From Paulownia fortunei (Eukaryota > Streptophyta > Magnoliopsida > Lamiales > Paulowniaceae), in assembly GCA_019321725.1 (NCBI GenBank), contig CM033109.1, positions 11,253,993-11,317,992 of the forward strand: a stretch of DNA of 64,000 bases, given 5' to 3'. The position numbers were made by a program, and so were the translations under genes. Numbering within the stretch: the first letter of the stretch is position 1; every line of letters starts with the position of its first letter. The notes under the pieces were generated by a model that saw only the letters and a list, made by a program, of their open reading frames with translations, did no database searches and was not told where the DNA came from. Shown piece by piece: positions 47,551 through 60,135 of this stretch.

Positions 47551-50500
47551 TTATGTTTGCCTCATTTTTCAATTTATACAATATATAAACACAACATGTA
47601 AAACACAACAAAAATAGCTTGGAGCTAAGCGAAAGGTACTTGAATTATAAGTGTAAAACCAACTCAACAAATAGTTAAATAATTAATCATGTAATTTGAT
47701 TAAAAGTAAGATTATTACTTAATTAATAAATGATTATTGAGGCCCAAATATTAACACAACATCAAATTAACAATATAATTATTTTATTTAACATTTTATT
47801 AACATAAAATCGATTAACAAGAGATACATCTACGTATATCGATGCATATATACTTGAATTATTTATTCATTCATACATTATATATATAACACATTTGTTT
47901 AATTCTTTGTTCATAATATTATTTTATGAACAATCAGAAACTTTCCAACCTCTATAATTTTTTCTAGTAGTGAAAATTTAGGTTTGTTTAATGATACCCT
48001 CTTGCTCTCCCTTAGTCTTTTCTCTTTTTCACTTATCATGAAACTAAAAAAATATTTTATGTTTTTTGACATATCGTTAAATGTTTAAGTTGCAACTACA
48101 AATTAATTAAACTATAAGGTAATATAATTCAAATTTATCAACTTGATTATCAACTGGAGAACCCTACTACTACATAAACTGAACCTCACAAATGGAATCA
48201 CTTAATTTGAAAAGATGATTTTGCAGTTGCAATTTAATTTTTTGCCAATTCACAAATATGTGTTCTGGGTATTCTATTTTTTGCCATTCACACATATGTG
48301 TTCTGGTTGAATACGATAAAACTGCTTCAGCACTATCTAGTACAAACTTATAGAGAATTACAGAAATAGAAAAAAATAATAAAGAAACAAATCTAGGTGA
48401 AAAGAAGAAAATGAAAGAAAAATGGCAAAAAACAAAAATATTAAGGAAAAAGAAAAGAAAATAAAGTAAAATGAAAACAAACAACAACCATTAATTTTAA
48501 AGGAGGGGTTGAAAATAAATCTTTTGCGCTTAATTTTTTGAATGTTGATTCTATATTTGTTGAGTCGGTAAACTTGGAACTTCAAATGCACACCACTATT
48601 TATGGGATGAAAAAATGTAATTTAACCAAACATTATTAGTAGGAATATTTGTTACAAATGATTGGACAATTATATGCAAAATATGTGATCGTTAATATGT
48701 TTGGGGTGACTTATCTAATATTTTGTAATTTAAATTTCTAATTAAATATGTGAATTTAAGTCAATGTGTCACAAACCACAAGTATGCACGATATAGCCCA
48801 CATTGAGTATCACTTGAGGGGGCATTTACCTTCATTAAAAGATGAAAAGTTGGGTCTATCAAGATTCATCAAGAGATAAATTTTTGCAAACCTCACAAGT
48901 TTTCCTAGAGTAGAAAGTATGTACTGAGCTAGCCAAACTTAACTTTTTTAGTTATCTATTTAGTATTCTTTTACTTAATACTGTTAACTAGAGGCCCGAC
49001 TGAATGTATATTAGAGACGACCTTTAATATTGTAGGAGTTTTCTACTATTTAAATATTATAATTATTTAAATTTGAAATTTTAATATTTGGACATAATTT
49101 TCATTAGACAAAATCTTTTCTATGTATTTTTTAGCGTCTAGAGCTATTGCAACATTGTTTGTATTTTGGGTATAACACTTTTCTCAAAAATTCTATTGAC
49201 TTGATTATTGATCCATCGGAAAGATAAGAAATATATCTATAACATGTATAATGACTTCAAAGCCTAGTTCATTTGAGTTCAATACGAATAATTTGGTTAA
49301 AGAATTCGCATTGGGCTGAAACTTTCAAATGTGGTATATGTTGGTATTTTATACATAACTCTTTCTAAATACTTAATATTGAGATGATTCAAGCGAATGT
49401 AGAATTTATCATATACATTTTATATGAAGACACCAAAAGCTAATTTATCCATTAGAAAATGATTGCAAGACACTAAATAGAGCATAACACAGCATGCAGA
49501 GCAATTGTAACATGATGTTTGGCGCCTAGGTACTGTTACTTGGGGCCGAGGCAACAAAAACTAAGGCTAAGGCACTAGACGGGAAATTTTGTGACTCAAT
49601 TGCAAGTTTTGCACCTAGGCACTGTTTCTTTGTCCTTATTTACATCTTTAACGAGCATTTTGAATTATAATATATGTGCCTTAACATAGGTATATACGAT
49701 AGTTTTAGTTGATCTATAGCATGCATTTGGACTACATCTTAACAAATAAATATTGATCATTCATATAAAGTTTTATATTCAATTGTGCATTTAGAATGTA
49801 TGGTTCACATGATCAACAATATGATTTAGTTTCATTGCATACAATAGTAGAATGTAATTGATCTAAAGTATCTTTGTACATGCTTCAAACTCGTCATGGC
49901 ATCTTATCCAAGCTCTAATTATGTTGCTCCAAGTTGTACGAAAGGGTCTACACGAGGATGATGATGAATAGACCTTTACAAAAAAAAATTAAATAACTTG
50001 TACAAACTTTAATTTTAAAACTTAGTCCCTTATTCTGGTTGAAAAATAATTACTCACTTGATGACTTAGACGAATCTGATTCAGTCCACTAAATACTTGT
50101 GCTATGTTTCAATAGAGTTGCACAATGAAAATATGATGTAAATGTAAAGTTAGAACAGGTCACTGATTTTGAGGTGCTTCATTGAATAATTCCACACCCG
50201 AAGTAGCTTCAAAGTGGCCAATATAAGAAAGCAAATGATGGATGTGGTAATATACCTCACCATAAAGCAGCATGGACTTCATGCTTTATTTGCTTTGTCT
50301 CTGAAGTAGCTTTTTCAATAGATTTAACTGTAGGGAGAGATAGAGACCTAAAACTCTAATTAATTTATCAATTTTAGTTATTTATTTATTGTTTTTTGTT
50401 TAGCAAAATTGTTTTGAATGGATATTGTTTCTATAGAGGAAGTATGAGATCACAAAAGATATTTTATTAATATTTGCTTTATACAAGTCTTATTCATTTT

Positions 50501-52681
50501 ATTATGAAGATAAACAAGGTTTAAACCTACTACAAAGTTTGTTTATGCTTAAAGTATCCTCCCTTGTACAATGTTTTTCGTCCACTTTGAATTGATATTA
50601 CTATGAAACTTAAACTTCAGTTCACCTAACGAACTTAATTACAGAGAAAGAAAGAAATCTAACTTAATATTAAACTAACACTCAATTCTCTTATACTTAC
50701 ATACATGTAGTATTTAAACTAACTTAGTCTTAAAAATAATGAAAAACCTCACGCGTTCGAAATAATGCAATATTAGGCTAGAAAAGGAGTACTTACCACT
50801 CTTGTCCTTACCCTTGGAAAAAAAAAAAAAAACAATTTTCCTTCTCCATAAATGCCGAATAAACTAATGCTATTAACCTTTGCTAGAACTTATTGCACGG
50901 TGACTACTTCTAATCACCTATTAAGAAAAACAAATTGAAAAAGTATACATCTATTCATCATCACTACTAAACTTTGGGTATACAAGGAAAAAATAAGCAA
51001 TAAATAAAAGAGAAAATGTTAAGCAGGCTTAGACTTGTTAAATGGGCACATAATCAACCCACCTAGACCTGCCCTAGGACTAGCGCGTAAACGATAAAGG
51101 ATTACTTGGGCTGGTTTAGGGTATATGAATATGGCCCATAGGTTGAAACACAACCCAATGTGTGAGCCAGCTGGCACTAGGATAATAAGTCGAGATAGGC
51201 CCGTATAATGAGAAAATCATTCAGCCCGGCCCAACGCACTTTAGGACTGGGCCAAACTAGTGTAGCTTGGGGACCTTCTTAGTTGACAACTCTAAGCATG
51301 CTCAATCTTCTTGTGTTTCAAAGTTACACTAAATTAAAAGAGATGTTTTTCATAAGCCTTTTGCTTCATATCAAGAGGCTTCCAAGAACATTGATTTATT
51401 GACTAGATCATTTGATCAAAATCAACGTGTCAATATAATTTGAAATTCCATAGCCCTGAATGACCCGCGAAATAGAGCATGTAATTAAATTAAGCAAAAT
51501 TGATTAGACTATGTAACTAAATTTTCTTATAAATTAAGTTGTAGATATAAAATTTCATACTCAACTTTAGATTAATTACCAATAATCTCCATTGTTGCAC
51601 GGTAATATCCAATAGATTTCATGCCACCCGATTTCCATGTTATCTCATATTCTCATTTTATACAGCAAAAAATGGAAAAGAAACTGACTTAAGGGAGGCA
51701 TGGGAATTGGAATTTCGAGTACCTCTCAAAGCCGCCGACGGTACACTTTGGGGAGAGAATAACTTCAAATCCTTTTATTTTTCTCTTCGATTTGTAGCGA
51801 GACAGATTTGGAATTTGTGATACTCCAGAAAGTTTCCGACGATTCGCCTTCATGGAGAGAATGGAAATTTGAATTTTTTTTTCTTTATTCTTTGATGGAA
51901 AGCAATATGGAAGCTTTCCTTCTCCATCTTCTTACCAATTTCATCTTCAATTCTGTTGCTGAGAGAATATAAAAGTCAATTTCCCACATTCCTTATAAAA
52001 TTAACTGCAGCCATTTTCTCTCTTTGTTAGCACATTTGGCTAGTTCTACAAGTGGCAATCATCGAGGCAATGTAATGAAAGCTGAAATATTATTTTGCAT
52101 TAAAAGATAGGGAGATCTCAAGATTTTGGCTACAGGACAATCACAACAAAAATGTAATGGAACCAACATAGGATCAGTCTTACATGTATGCCTATAATTA
52201 TCCATGACTCCAAGTCCCGGGACTTTCCAAGATTTACTCTTAATTTAGGTGAACTTGCATAATTTACCAATTCTTGGGAGGGATCCAGGCCCCATCCAGC
52301 CTCCCATGAATCTGCCCATAGGAAGAAGAATTATAGGTCTAGAAAGATTAGATAGTTGAGTATCCAAACAAGATTACATCTTCCATTTCAGGCTTTTGCC
52401 TACGATTTCAACTATTGCACCATTTTCAAAACCATCTTACATAGATATCAATTTAACAGCTTTTGATGGAGTAATCCAATTCAAGTGGCTCAGTAAGAAG
52501 ACAAGATATAAGCAATTTTAACAAAATGTTAGGCAAAGTTTTCTATCTTTCGACAATATTGAGATCCACACATATGCTTAACATACATCGCGACAAAAGA
52601 TAACTAAGACAGTCTGCACGAAAGAAACTTAGCATACAATGAGGAGAAATACTGGGAAATGCCAAGAACAACAGCAAAGTT
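47551..52681. other. AT-rich intergenic DNA
   Basis: No gene recognised. Contents: a 39-bp tandem duplication at 48,238-48,306 (TTTTTTGCCA..TATGTGTTCTGG twice); low-complexity A/G-rich tracts near 48,360-48,490; a GGCGCCTAGG-bearing piece at 49,519-49,640 resembling the gypsy LTR leader at 43.66 kb; a diverged repeat at 49,780-49,915 shared with 37.13 kb; and a GGCCC-rich repeat scrap at 51,040-51,290. Region 51,660-52,060 is less AT-rich, but I could not support an exon. Confidence 0.45.
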
Positions 52682-53696
52682 TTAATTTGAAGCGCTGGCT
52701 GGATCGACATTTAGTGCTTCAAAGTTGAAATACTGATCTATCTCTGCTTCCTCTTGATACTTTCCTGGTCTCAACACCTCAACAGGCAGCAGTGAATTTC
52801 CTGCAAGCGCAGGCCCTGACTGAACTGGGAGGTTGCTGTTTGTAAAACTGATTGAACCCAGACTCTGTAGATGTTGGAAACCATTTTGATAAAATCCAAG
52901 GCTCGTATATGGCTGTGCCCTGAATTGCTTGAATCTCAAATGCTGCATCTGTTGTGGGCCAAAATTCGAATCATGGCTATTCTTGTTCACACTTTTCTGG
53001 AGTTCTTTGAGCCTGTGTACTTCGACTTGCTTCTGTTCAAGCTCAACTGCATGCATACGGTTCAGTTTGAGTCACAAAGAGGAATACATTTTGCTGAATT
53101 TATGGACTCTGCGCCCTCCATTCATCTGCGGTTAGACATATTTTTACATCTAAATCTTTCAGCATCTTTTCCATGTCATTAATATATTGAGCTTTATTCA
53201 TTCTAGATCTCTGAGCAGATAGATTGTTCTATATCGTACTAGAAACAAAGATGGAAATTGAAAGAATTAGTATGCATGCATGTCCCATTAGCCTTAACTT
53301 GTCATTTATATTTACATATACGCATCATGAGACAAACAAATGAAGATTCTAATTCACCTTCTAAGCTTCTTTCTATCCATGTTAGGGTCCAATTTGCGAC
53401 CATGTTTTAGTTCATATTCGATTGCTTTATCAAGAGTGATAGTGACTCTTGGATTAACTGGTGCATCCAAGATAAGGGAGCTGGACTTGTGTTGAGGAGG
53501 AGGCAATGGGATCTTCATTTCCATCTTTTGGTTCCAATCTAGTCTTGGAATGCTATTGCTGTGGACAAACCTCGGACAGGAATCTATAACATTGTCCCTA
53601 AAATCACTTAACTTTGGTTGAATTGGGATTTGATGGGGCATGTAAGGGAAAGCTGTTAATGCCTTAAACATTTTTTTCAGTAATATTGATGATTTT
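52682..53696 (-). pseudogene. bZIP transcription factor pseudogene, copy 2
   Basis: Exon A 53,696-53,358 ends with an intact AG/GTGAATT donor after NMDRKKLR. A one-base insertion near its start gives TAA, though the frame is open from ATG at 53,671. Exon B 53,238-53,148 is the basic region (NNLSAQRSRMNKAQYINDM) preceded by TAG at 53,229-53,231 where copy 1 has TCG (Ser). The leucine-zipper exon present in copy 1 is deleted: sequence jumps from CTCAAACTGAACCGTAT to GCATGCAGTTGAGC near 53,056. Exon D about 53,060-52,682 is open to a normal-looking end (QEEAEIDQYFNFEALNVDPA...), which shows what the lost tail of copy 1 was like. Without the zipper exon the product could not dimerise normally. 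Upstream exon or promoter not identified. Confidence 0.82.
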
Positions 53697-55261
53697 CTGC
53701 AAAATTAAAACAGGTACAATGTCAGCAAAAAAGTAATGGAAGAAAACCCTTAAATAGAAAGAAAACTCCCATTAAAAAAAAAAAAGGAGAAAGGATTTAG
53801 AGAAAAAGATTTTGCATATGAGGAACAAACCCTTGAAATGCTATACATATAGTGTGAAAATGCAAAGTCTATAACACCATATATATAAACACACCATAAC
53901 TACAACAATGGACTGTTGTCGTTGTGGTTGCCAATCATGTTTGTCCTCATATATATCATTCACTTATTGAAATTTAAAATTTAGAATATAGTTAATGATA
54001 TAGGCTAAATTAGGTGAAATTTACTGGAATATCCTCCTGTGGCCCAGCCTTATTAACAGCAAATGTTTTGCAATCAGTGGCAGATGAAGTAAATGTTCAT
54101 ATCTAATGATAAGGATGATGACATGTTAGTAATGAAACCCACATTATATTAATAGCATAATTTTTATGATTATATATTATTCACTCGGTGTAAATATTTT
54201 CCATTGTAGCCTCACAAGGTTATTAATGTTGTATAATTTCAATGCTTATCACTAATTTCGATAATAAATGAAAGCTCATTGCATAATTGCAATGTACAAA
54301 CTGTCATAATAAATGAAATCTCATTGCATAATTGCAATGTACAAACTGTCAATTGAGAAACAATGAAGAGATACATCACCAAAAAAATTAATGATGTCAG
54401 TGGTGAAATATAGGAAAATTGTGTGTGCTTGAATTCCTTTTACTTCTAATTTTTTTATATAGGTAAAAGGATATACTCATTATTGAGTGATCAGAAGTAA
54501 CAAATTTTTTGAGAATAATGATGTTGCATTATTCCTTTAACTGAGATGATAATTTTTAAAAATTAATTTTTAATTTAGAAAATTGTGCCCAATATAGGAA
54601 TATTCCAAAAAAGAGAATAAAAGACATCAAATTAGAATAGAGGACTTCACAGTGAGAATCTTAAATTCGTGGATATAAAATAATATCGTCTACCTTATAA
54701 AAAATGACAAAAGCATCTCGCTACACCGATGATGGAAGAGAAGCACAATTCTGTACATAATAGGATACGCCAAAACACTCCAAAAATTTAGACCTTCTCT
54801 AGTTTATTCAAAACCTCGTTTTTGTCTTTTTTTACTATTTAGAGAATAAAAAACAAGTTTATTTTATCTATTTTCAATAAAAATATAATTTTTGTCATTT
54901 TTATATCTATTACCATCAATTTCAAACCTATATACTTATTTAGTTAAAGTCGGACCAAAATTATCAAAATTTGATATGATGTTTCACTAATTTTAAAATA
55001 TTTAAAATCCACTAACAAATAATAGTTTATTTTTTATAATTGGACCCTTAATAAATTAAATAATAATTTTTCAACCCAACATAATTTTACACATAAAATA
55101 TAAAGAAAATAGTTGGATCTATTAATCATTACTCTTACACCTAACTATTATTTTTGATCTAATGAAATTCAATAATTTTTATCCTATATTCAAATATATT
55201 TTTATTTTTACACAAAAATAATGCAAAAAAATAAAATTACACTTAAAAACACTGAAAATAA
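52815..55261. repeat. Segmental duplication, copy 2
   Basis: Direct copy of 33,731-36,495, 19 kb away. It ends at the TRIM-like element (55,262). The similarity includes introns and upstream non-coding DNA, so this is DNA-level duplication, not retroposition. Confidence 0.9.
54261..54350. repeat. 45-bp tandem duplication
   Basis: Two copies of ATAATAAATGAAAGCTCATT... at 54,261-54,305 and 54,306-54,350, differing at one base. Absent from the matching part of segmental copy 1. Confidence 0.93.
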
Positions 55262-55685
55262 ATTTTGGGAAGGATTTATCTCACATCGAATGAGTTCGCG
55301 AGTGGCCTATAGACTATAAGCAAGAGGCCAACCCCTCTCCCCCAAGAGGTGCCTTTTTAGGATAAAATCGTGAGACTCTGCCCAAAGCGAATAATACCTT
55401 TTGGGCAGATACTTGCCATCCCATGCCACTTTAGTTTGGCACCGTATGTGGGAATCCCGACTCCCCACATACACAGCCCACCCATTTGATGGGGTCTTAT
55501 GTTGGAGAGAGATTTATTCCATATCGAATGAGCATACGGGTGGTCTGTGGCTTATAAGTGAGGGGTCAGCCCTTCTCCCTTGGTTCCTTGCTAAGAGGCA
55601 CCTTTTTTAGGACAAAAATGTGAGGCTCCGATCAAAGCGAACAATGCCTTTTCGGGTGGACGCTTACCCACTCCATGCAAAATCA
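55262..55685 (+). mobile_element. TRIM-like element, simple LTR-internal-LTR copy
   Basis: Same family as 45,594-46,492. Left LTR about 55,262-55,429 (TTTGGGAAGGATTTATCTCA to ATGCCACTTTA), internal part of about 70 bp with GTTTGGCACCGTATGTGGGA at 55,434, and right LTR 55,500-55,685 (TGTTGGAGAG to AAAATCA). It gives the standard direct layout against which the inverted copy can be compared. Target duplication not seen. Confidence 0.8.
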
Positions 55686-56826
55686 AACGCCTTAATATCC
55701 ATTTTTTTAAGGCCTTGGAGCAACTCTGTTTTCAGTTTTGCTCCACTTCATGCCTAACCACTTTCAATCATCGAATGCTGTATATATCATCAAATCTTCA
55801 AAACAAACACCCAAAAATATAAAAAAAAAAAGTAAAAATAATGCTCTTAAGCTAATAAATTTCAAGTCAACATTCACAATCATGCTACATTCTAACCCTA
55901 GAAAGAGAAACTTCATTTGTAAAAAGAACAAAGTAAACTCTAATCATTGTCTTAAATATGATGATAAAGAAAAGAGAAGAAAACCTCATATTGGAATTAA
56001 GTTGAAACTTTTTTCATTGTCGAATCATGTTGTGGCTCTCTTCCAATGTAATTTCTCTTTCTTGACGTCTTTCTATATGCCCCCAAGTCTCTTCTCCTTC
56101 ATTTTTCAGCTGTTGTATTGGTAGTCTTTATTTTCAGTAACTAGTATTTTTAACTTAAAAACACATTCAACGATCTAACACCTCGGCATTCTATCATTTT
56201 TTTTCGCCTGATTATTCCAAGGTACTATCCGCTGGATCTTTGTCTGCATTGATGCCACGACACCAAATTTTTCCACGTATGTGGTGCTAAATCTCTGTAA
56301 TTGCAAGTATTCAGATGGGTATCATAGCATTTAATTTTTCCATGAATGTGGCGCGGACTCTATTTCCATTCTTTTACTCCACTTTCAAATCGAACCACTT
56401 TTAATTATCAAATCATCATTGTGTACCAAACTAAACTATTTGTATCGATTTGTTACATAATTATGAGAGTTTATTATCTCGGCTGTTGCATTTCCACATC
56501 TAGACAGCATGTATCATGATCGTGGAGAGTCAACCTCCACAACTTTATCAGGTCGGCCGAACTTCAATTTAAACTATAGTACATATATTAATGATCTGAC
56601 CCAAAATCAGTCAAATAATATTGATGTTGTTGTTATTGTTGAGGGTAGATGTCGAGGTAGACAATAGCGCCACCGATATACTTGTGCACTGGTGGTCATT
56701 TTTAGTATTTTTTTATTATTCTTGTATTTTTTAAAAATTTTATAATATATATTCAGTACTATAATTATTATCCAAAAAAATTAATTATTAATTGTGTGAT
56801 TATTACTAAAATCACAATTATAAAAG
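55686..56826. other. AT-rich intergenic DNA
   Basis: No recognised gene. The 128-codon plus frame at 55,738-56,124 is Lys/Asn/Phe-rich, as expected from AT-rich sequence, and has no motif. Confidence 0.4.
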
Positions 56827-56827
56827 A

Positions 56828-56922
56828 AAGCGCAACACTAAGTTGCGCTTCCATTAAAAAAAATAAAAGTGCAATTGAAGTTTGCGCTTTCAATTCAAAG
56901 CGCAAACTTCACTTGCGCTTTC
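56828..56922. repeat. Cluster of GCGCAA hairpins
   Basis: Hairpin 1: AAGCGCAA and TTGCGCTT around a 7-base loop (56,828-56,850). Hairpin 2: a perfect 14-bp stem GAAGTTTGCGCTTT and AAAGCGCAAACTTC around CAATTC (56,877-56,910). A further TTGCGCTTTC follows at 56,913-56,922. The cluster is a GC-containing island in very AT-rich DNA and lies just past the 3' end of the Helitron helicase remnant, read on the minus strand. Confidence 0.92.
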
Positions 56923-56968
56923 ACGTAATTTATTAAAACTATTTAATTATACAATAATTAATTAATTA

Positions 56969-57515
56969 CTAATTATATATACTATAATCTATTAAATTAG
57001 TCCACAAAGTTCTTACTTCTTGAGAAAACATAAAGATCAATTGATTATCCAACCTATCAATGTGCTCATTTTTAGAGGCTCTTGTCCTGTAATGAGTTGA
57101 GTGAACATTCTTATTTAATGGTAGGAAAATAACCCTAATTAGTCGTAGTATTAAATTTTCTTCATTGTTGTCCTCAATAATCATCTTTTTTGAAATTTTG
57201 ATATTACATTTAACATTACTTGGTTCCTTACCGTTTTTAACTCTAAGTAATAACTCATTGAAATTTGGATCATTTTTCGACTCATATTCCTTGACAAAGT
57301 AATTTTTTTTATCTTGGGCCACAAATATGATTTCACCAAACTTGGAGAAATAGTTTGATAGATTGTTGCATTTAAAATAACTGGTAATACTTGCTTAAAA
57401 TCTCCACCAAAAAAATTATTACTTTTCTACAAAAATCCTCATCATTTTTCATTACGTATTTTAATAATTTGTCAACATTCTTAATAGCCCATCGTTTCAC
57501 AATTGGTGTTTTATC
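56969..57515 (-). pseudogene. Helitron helicase (PIF1-like) remnant
   Basis: Read leftward: DKTPIVKRWAIKNVDKLLKY (about 57,450-57,510), the Walker B region normally D-E-A-P-M; a shifted frame with GGDFKQVLPVI (about 57,385-57,407); then an open 117-codon frame with NDPNFNELLLRVKNGKEP, HSTHYRTRASKNEHIDRLDN and QLIFMF. These match the C-terminal half of the helicase in plant Rep-Helicase Helitrons (R-E-D-P-x-F...LLRVGNG; T-K-N-E-x-V-D-x-I-N). In Helitrons the helicase unwinds DNA during rolling-circle movement. The Rep domain, Walker A motif and CTRR end were not found, so this is a decayed internal piece. Confidence 0.82.
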
Positions 57516-58196
57516 TATTAAAATAGTTATACTTTACATAATAGCTCTATAACCCTAATAGATTTTTGGATTTAAGATGAGATAATAATGCATGATACAA
57601 TTATTTTTTTTATATTTTATTTCACCCATCAATAAAGAAACCCTAGCCTTTTTGCATGCAATCAAAGTTCACTGAATTTTTGTTATATTTTTTAGTTCAT
57701 GATTTAACTTTAGTTGTGCTTCGTACACTTCCAAAGGTATTTTTATTGACATTTTATCTTATATCTCTCTTGAAAATTTATTGTCCATATTATTTATATC
57801 AATATGAATATTTGGAAGATCATATGAACTAATGTTTTTTCTCATGCTCCAAGAAAAAAAATTAAATTTTTCAAAATTTTGACAACCTGTAGTTTAACTT
57901 AGGTTTTTTACTCTCTTTTGTAATATTCATACACTAACTCATTATGTAAGTCAAAAAACTCACACATTTGTTGTGCACAATATACACCCTTGTAGAGTCC
58001 ATGGTAAATTCAAGCATCTCAGCCAAAAATTTGACAATAAAAGTGACGTCGCTCGCCCTCAACTCCAATTTTTTCATAAAATTATTAAATTTTAAAAATT
58101 TGCTCCCCCCTAAATAATAAAAAATATCTCTTTATTTACTATTTATAAGAAAAAATAATTTTTGCCCCTCTGTATCTATTTTCTAGCTCCGCCCCT
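57516..58196. mobile_element. Right end of a hAT-like element (left end not found)
   Basis: The sequence up to 58,197 ends TTCTAGCTCCGCCCCTG; its complement CAGGGGCGGAGCTAGAA is a common terminal repeat of plant hAT (Tip100-like) transposons. Upstream is AT-rich without recognisable transposase. The matching left end and an 8-bp duplication were not located, so the extent is unknown. Confidence 0.4.
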
Positions 58197-58197
58197 G

Positions 58198-60135
58198 CAA
58201 ATAGAGCTAGTAGTATGATGTCCTTCAATAAGCAAACCTAAAAATCTTGTTTGATGGTAGATTGCATTTTATTTTTCAAGTTTGGTATATTGATATATAT
58301 CAATAACTTCAAAATCATACAATTAGGGTGTACAAATAATGATACTTACAATTTTTATAATTTATTTTTTGTAATTATATTAATTAAAAATATTTATAAA
58401 CTCGAGAAAAGAAGATAAATTGAAATTAACATGAAAAATCAAGTATTTCAAATAAATATAAATTGAGGTATTACCAATTGACATTGCAATAAAACAAAAA
58501 ACTTTTTTCAATTCACACTTATAGGTGACACATGTTCTTTGGAGATTGAAGAAATTTGGTAGATCGAAACTAAAAATTTGATATGTACTAAAGTCGAACA
58601 AAAAAAATCAATTTGATATTTGATTTTTATTTTCATAAAAATTTGGTATTCGGTTTGATTTTAATTTTTTATTTTGATTTATCGAACTGTATTAAATATC
58701 AAAATTAATTTTTACAAATTTTATAAATAGTTTTTATGTCATATTTTATATTTTTTAAATTAATTTTATACTTTTTATTTTATTTTTAACTTACCAAACT
58801 AATAATAATAAATTCAAAATACAAATAATTTTTGTTAAGAAATGAAAATAAAGAAGAAATTAGCTAAAAATATGTTATATTTAGCTTTGCAATACTGTAA
58901 TAATATATGTACATATATAATATTTTATATATTAGATTACCTTTAAAGTTTTAGGGTTAATTTCATTTTACTTCCTATACTCTTAAAAATATTCTAATTA
59001 TTTATAAATTCTACAATTTATTCAATAGAAAATTATGTAAAAGGATCAAGAAATACACAAATATGTTGTACAAAATTATTTTCTACTTAATGTAATATAT
59101 ATATATATATTTTAATTATTTATGTTTAAATATGATGATACAACATGAAAGTTCATACAACTTATTTCTGTCATACTTGATTCTGTTGAAAAATTTTAGG
59201 TTATGTTTGGTTTCATTCCAATCGTTTTGAGGAGAGTATTTTGGGAATGAGTTTGGAGAATGTGTACAAAATGAAAATCGATTTGTTTTGTTGGGACAAG
59301 TGATATGATGTATTTTGTAAGACAATTTCAATTGTAGATATTTTGTCAATATTATTTTGTTTTAGTTAGTGTGTAGATGTCTTATTACTATTATTTGTTG
59401 TAATTAGTGACGGTATAGTAAGATATAAGATTATTCAAATATTATAACGAATGATTGTTATTTTGGTGGAATGAAAATACCATTTTCAAAAAATGCAAGT
59501 GACAAACATGTTTTGCGTCTGAATAAAGAAAATAATGTTTGAAAGAAAAGTAGCAAGATCAAATCAATCAAAACTATAATGTTTAAACTGACAATAAAAT
59601 AGTTCAAACAAACTTTATTAGATTAAATGATCAAACTCAAAAGATTTTTTTTTTTTTTTTTTTGAAGTGATTCCAAGAGTGATTTAGCATAAATCTCCAA
59701 AGTGAAAAAAATTCACTAAGTCAAATTTTAGATGCAATTACAAATGGAATACTATGATTGTAATGACAAAAAATAAGTCAAATAATTAAAGCAGATTTTG
59801 AATTTTGTGCATATGTAAAATATAAGGGATAATATAGATTTTGTAATATGACCTCATAATTGATAAATATGATATAAAATTCAGATGTTGGTGGTTTGAG
59901 AAAATAAATATTAAAGGAATTATATATTCCATCAATTGATGTAATTATATTCATATCTCCCAAGTACAGGAAAATACACTTTAGTCTCATAGTTTAATGG
60001 GGTCTTGCAAATTTAGTCTCATGGTTCGAAAAAGATCCAATTTTAATTATAAATGCACTTTAATATATAAGTTTTGTTTTATTCTATTTTTTCAGGAAGT
60101 GTAATAACCAAAATTATAAATACGATAATAGAATG
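58198..60135. other. AT-rich intergenic DNA
   Basis: No gene recognised. Includes a T-run at 59,645-59,663 and a TA run at 59,094-59,109. A motif at 59,200-59,250 (GGTTATGTTTGGTTTCATTCC) resembles the end of the possible MITE at 36.55 kb. Confidence 0.5.

Noticed and set aside
48170..48591. Phe/Leu-rich 105- and 77-codon minus frames that look membrane-like.
   Set aside because: Produced by an A/G-rich low-complexity tract; no conserved motif and no start context.
51040..51290. GGCCC-rich stretch ending GTTGACAACTCTA, resembling one end of a hAT-type MITE.
   Set aside because: No matching left end or target duplication found, so not listed as an element.
52871..53182. Plus-strand frames of 68 and 103 codons.
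   Set aside because: They are antisense shadows of the bZIP copy 2 exons; the same shadows occur at 33,798-34,146 over copy 1.
55738..56124. 128-codon plus frame.
   Set aside because: Composition simply reflects AT-rich DNA (Lys, Asn, Phe, Ser), and no family resemblance was seen.
59116..59349. 77-codon minus frame.
   Set aside because: No motif; partly overlaps a MITE-end-like sequence (GTTATGTTTGGTTTC).
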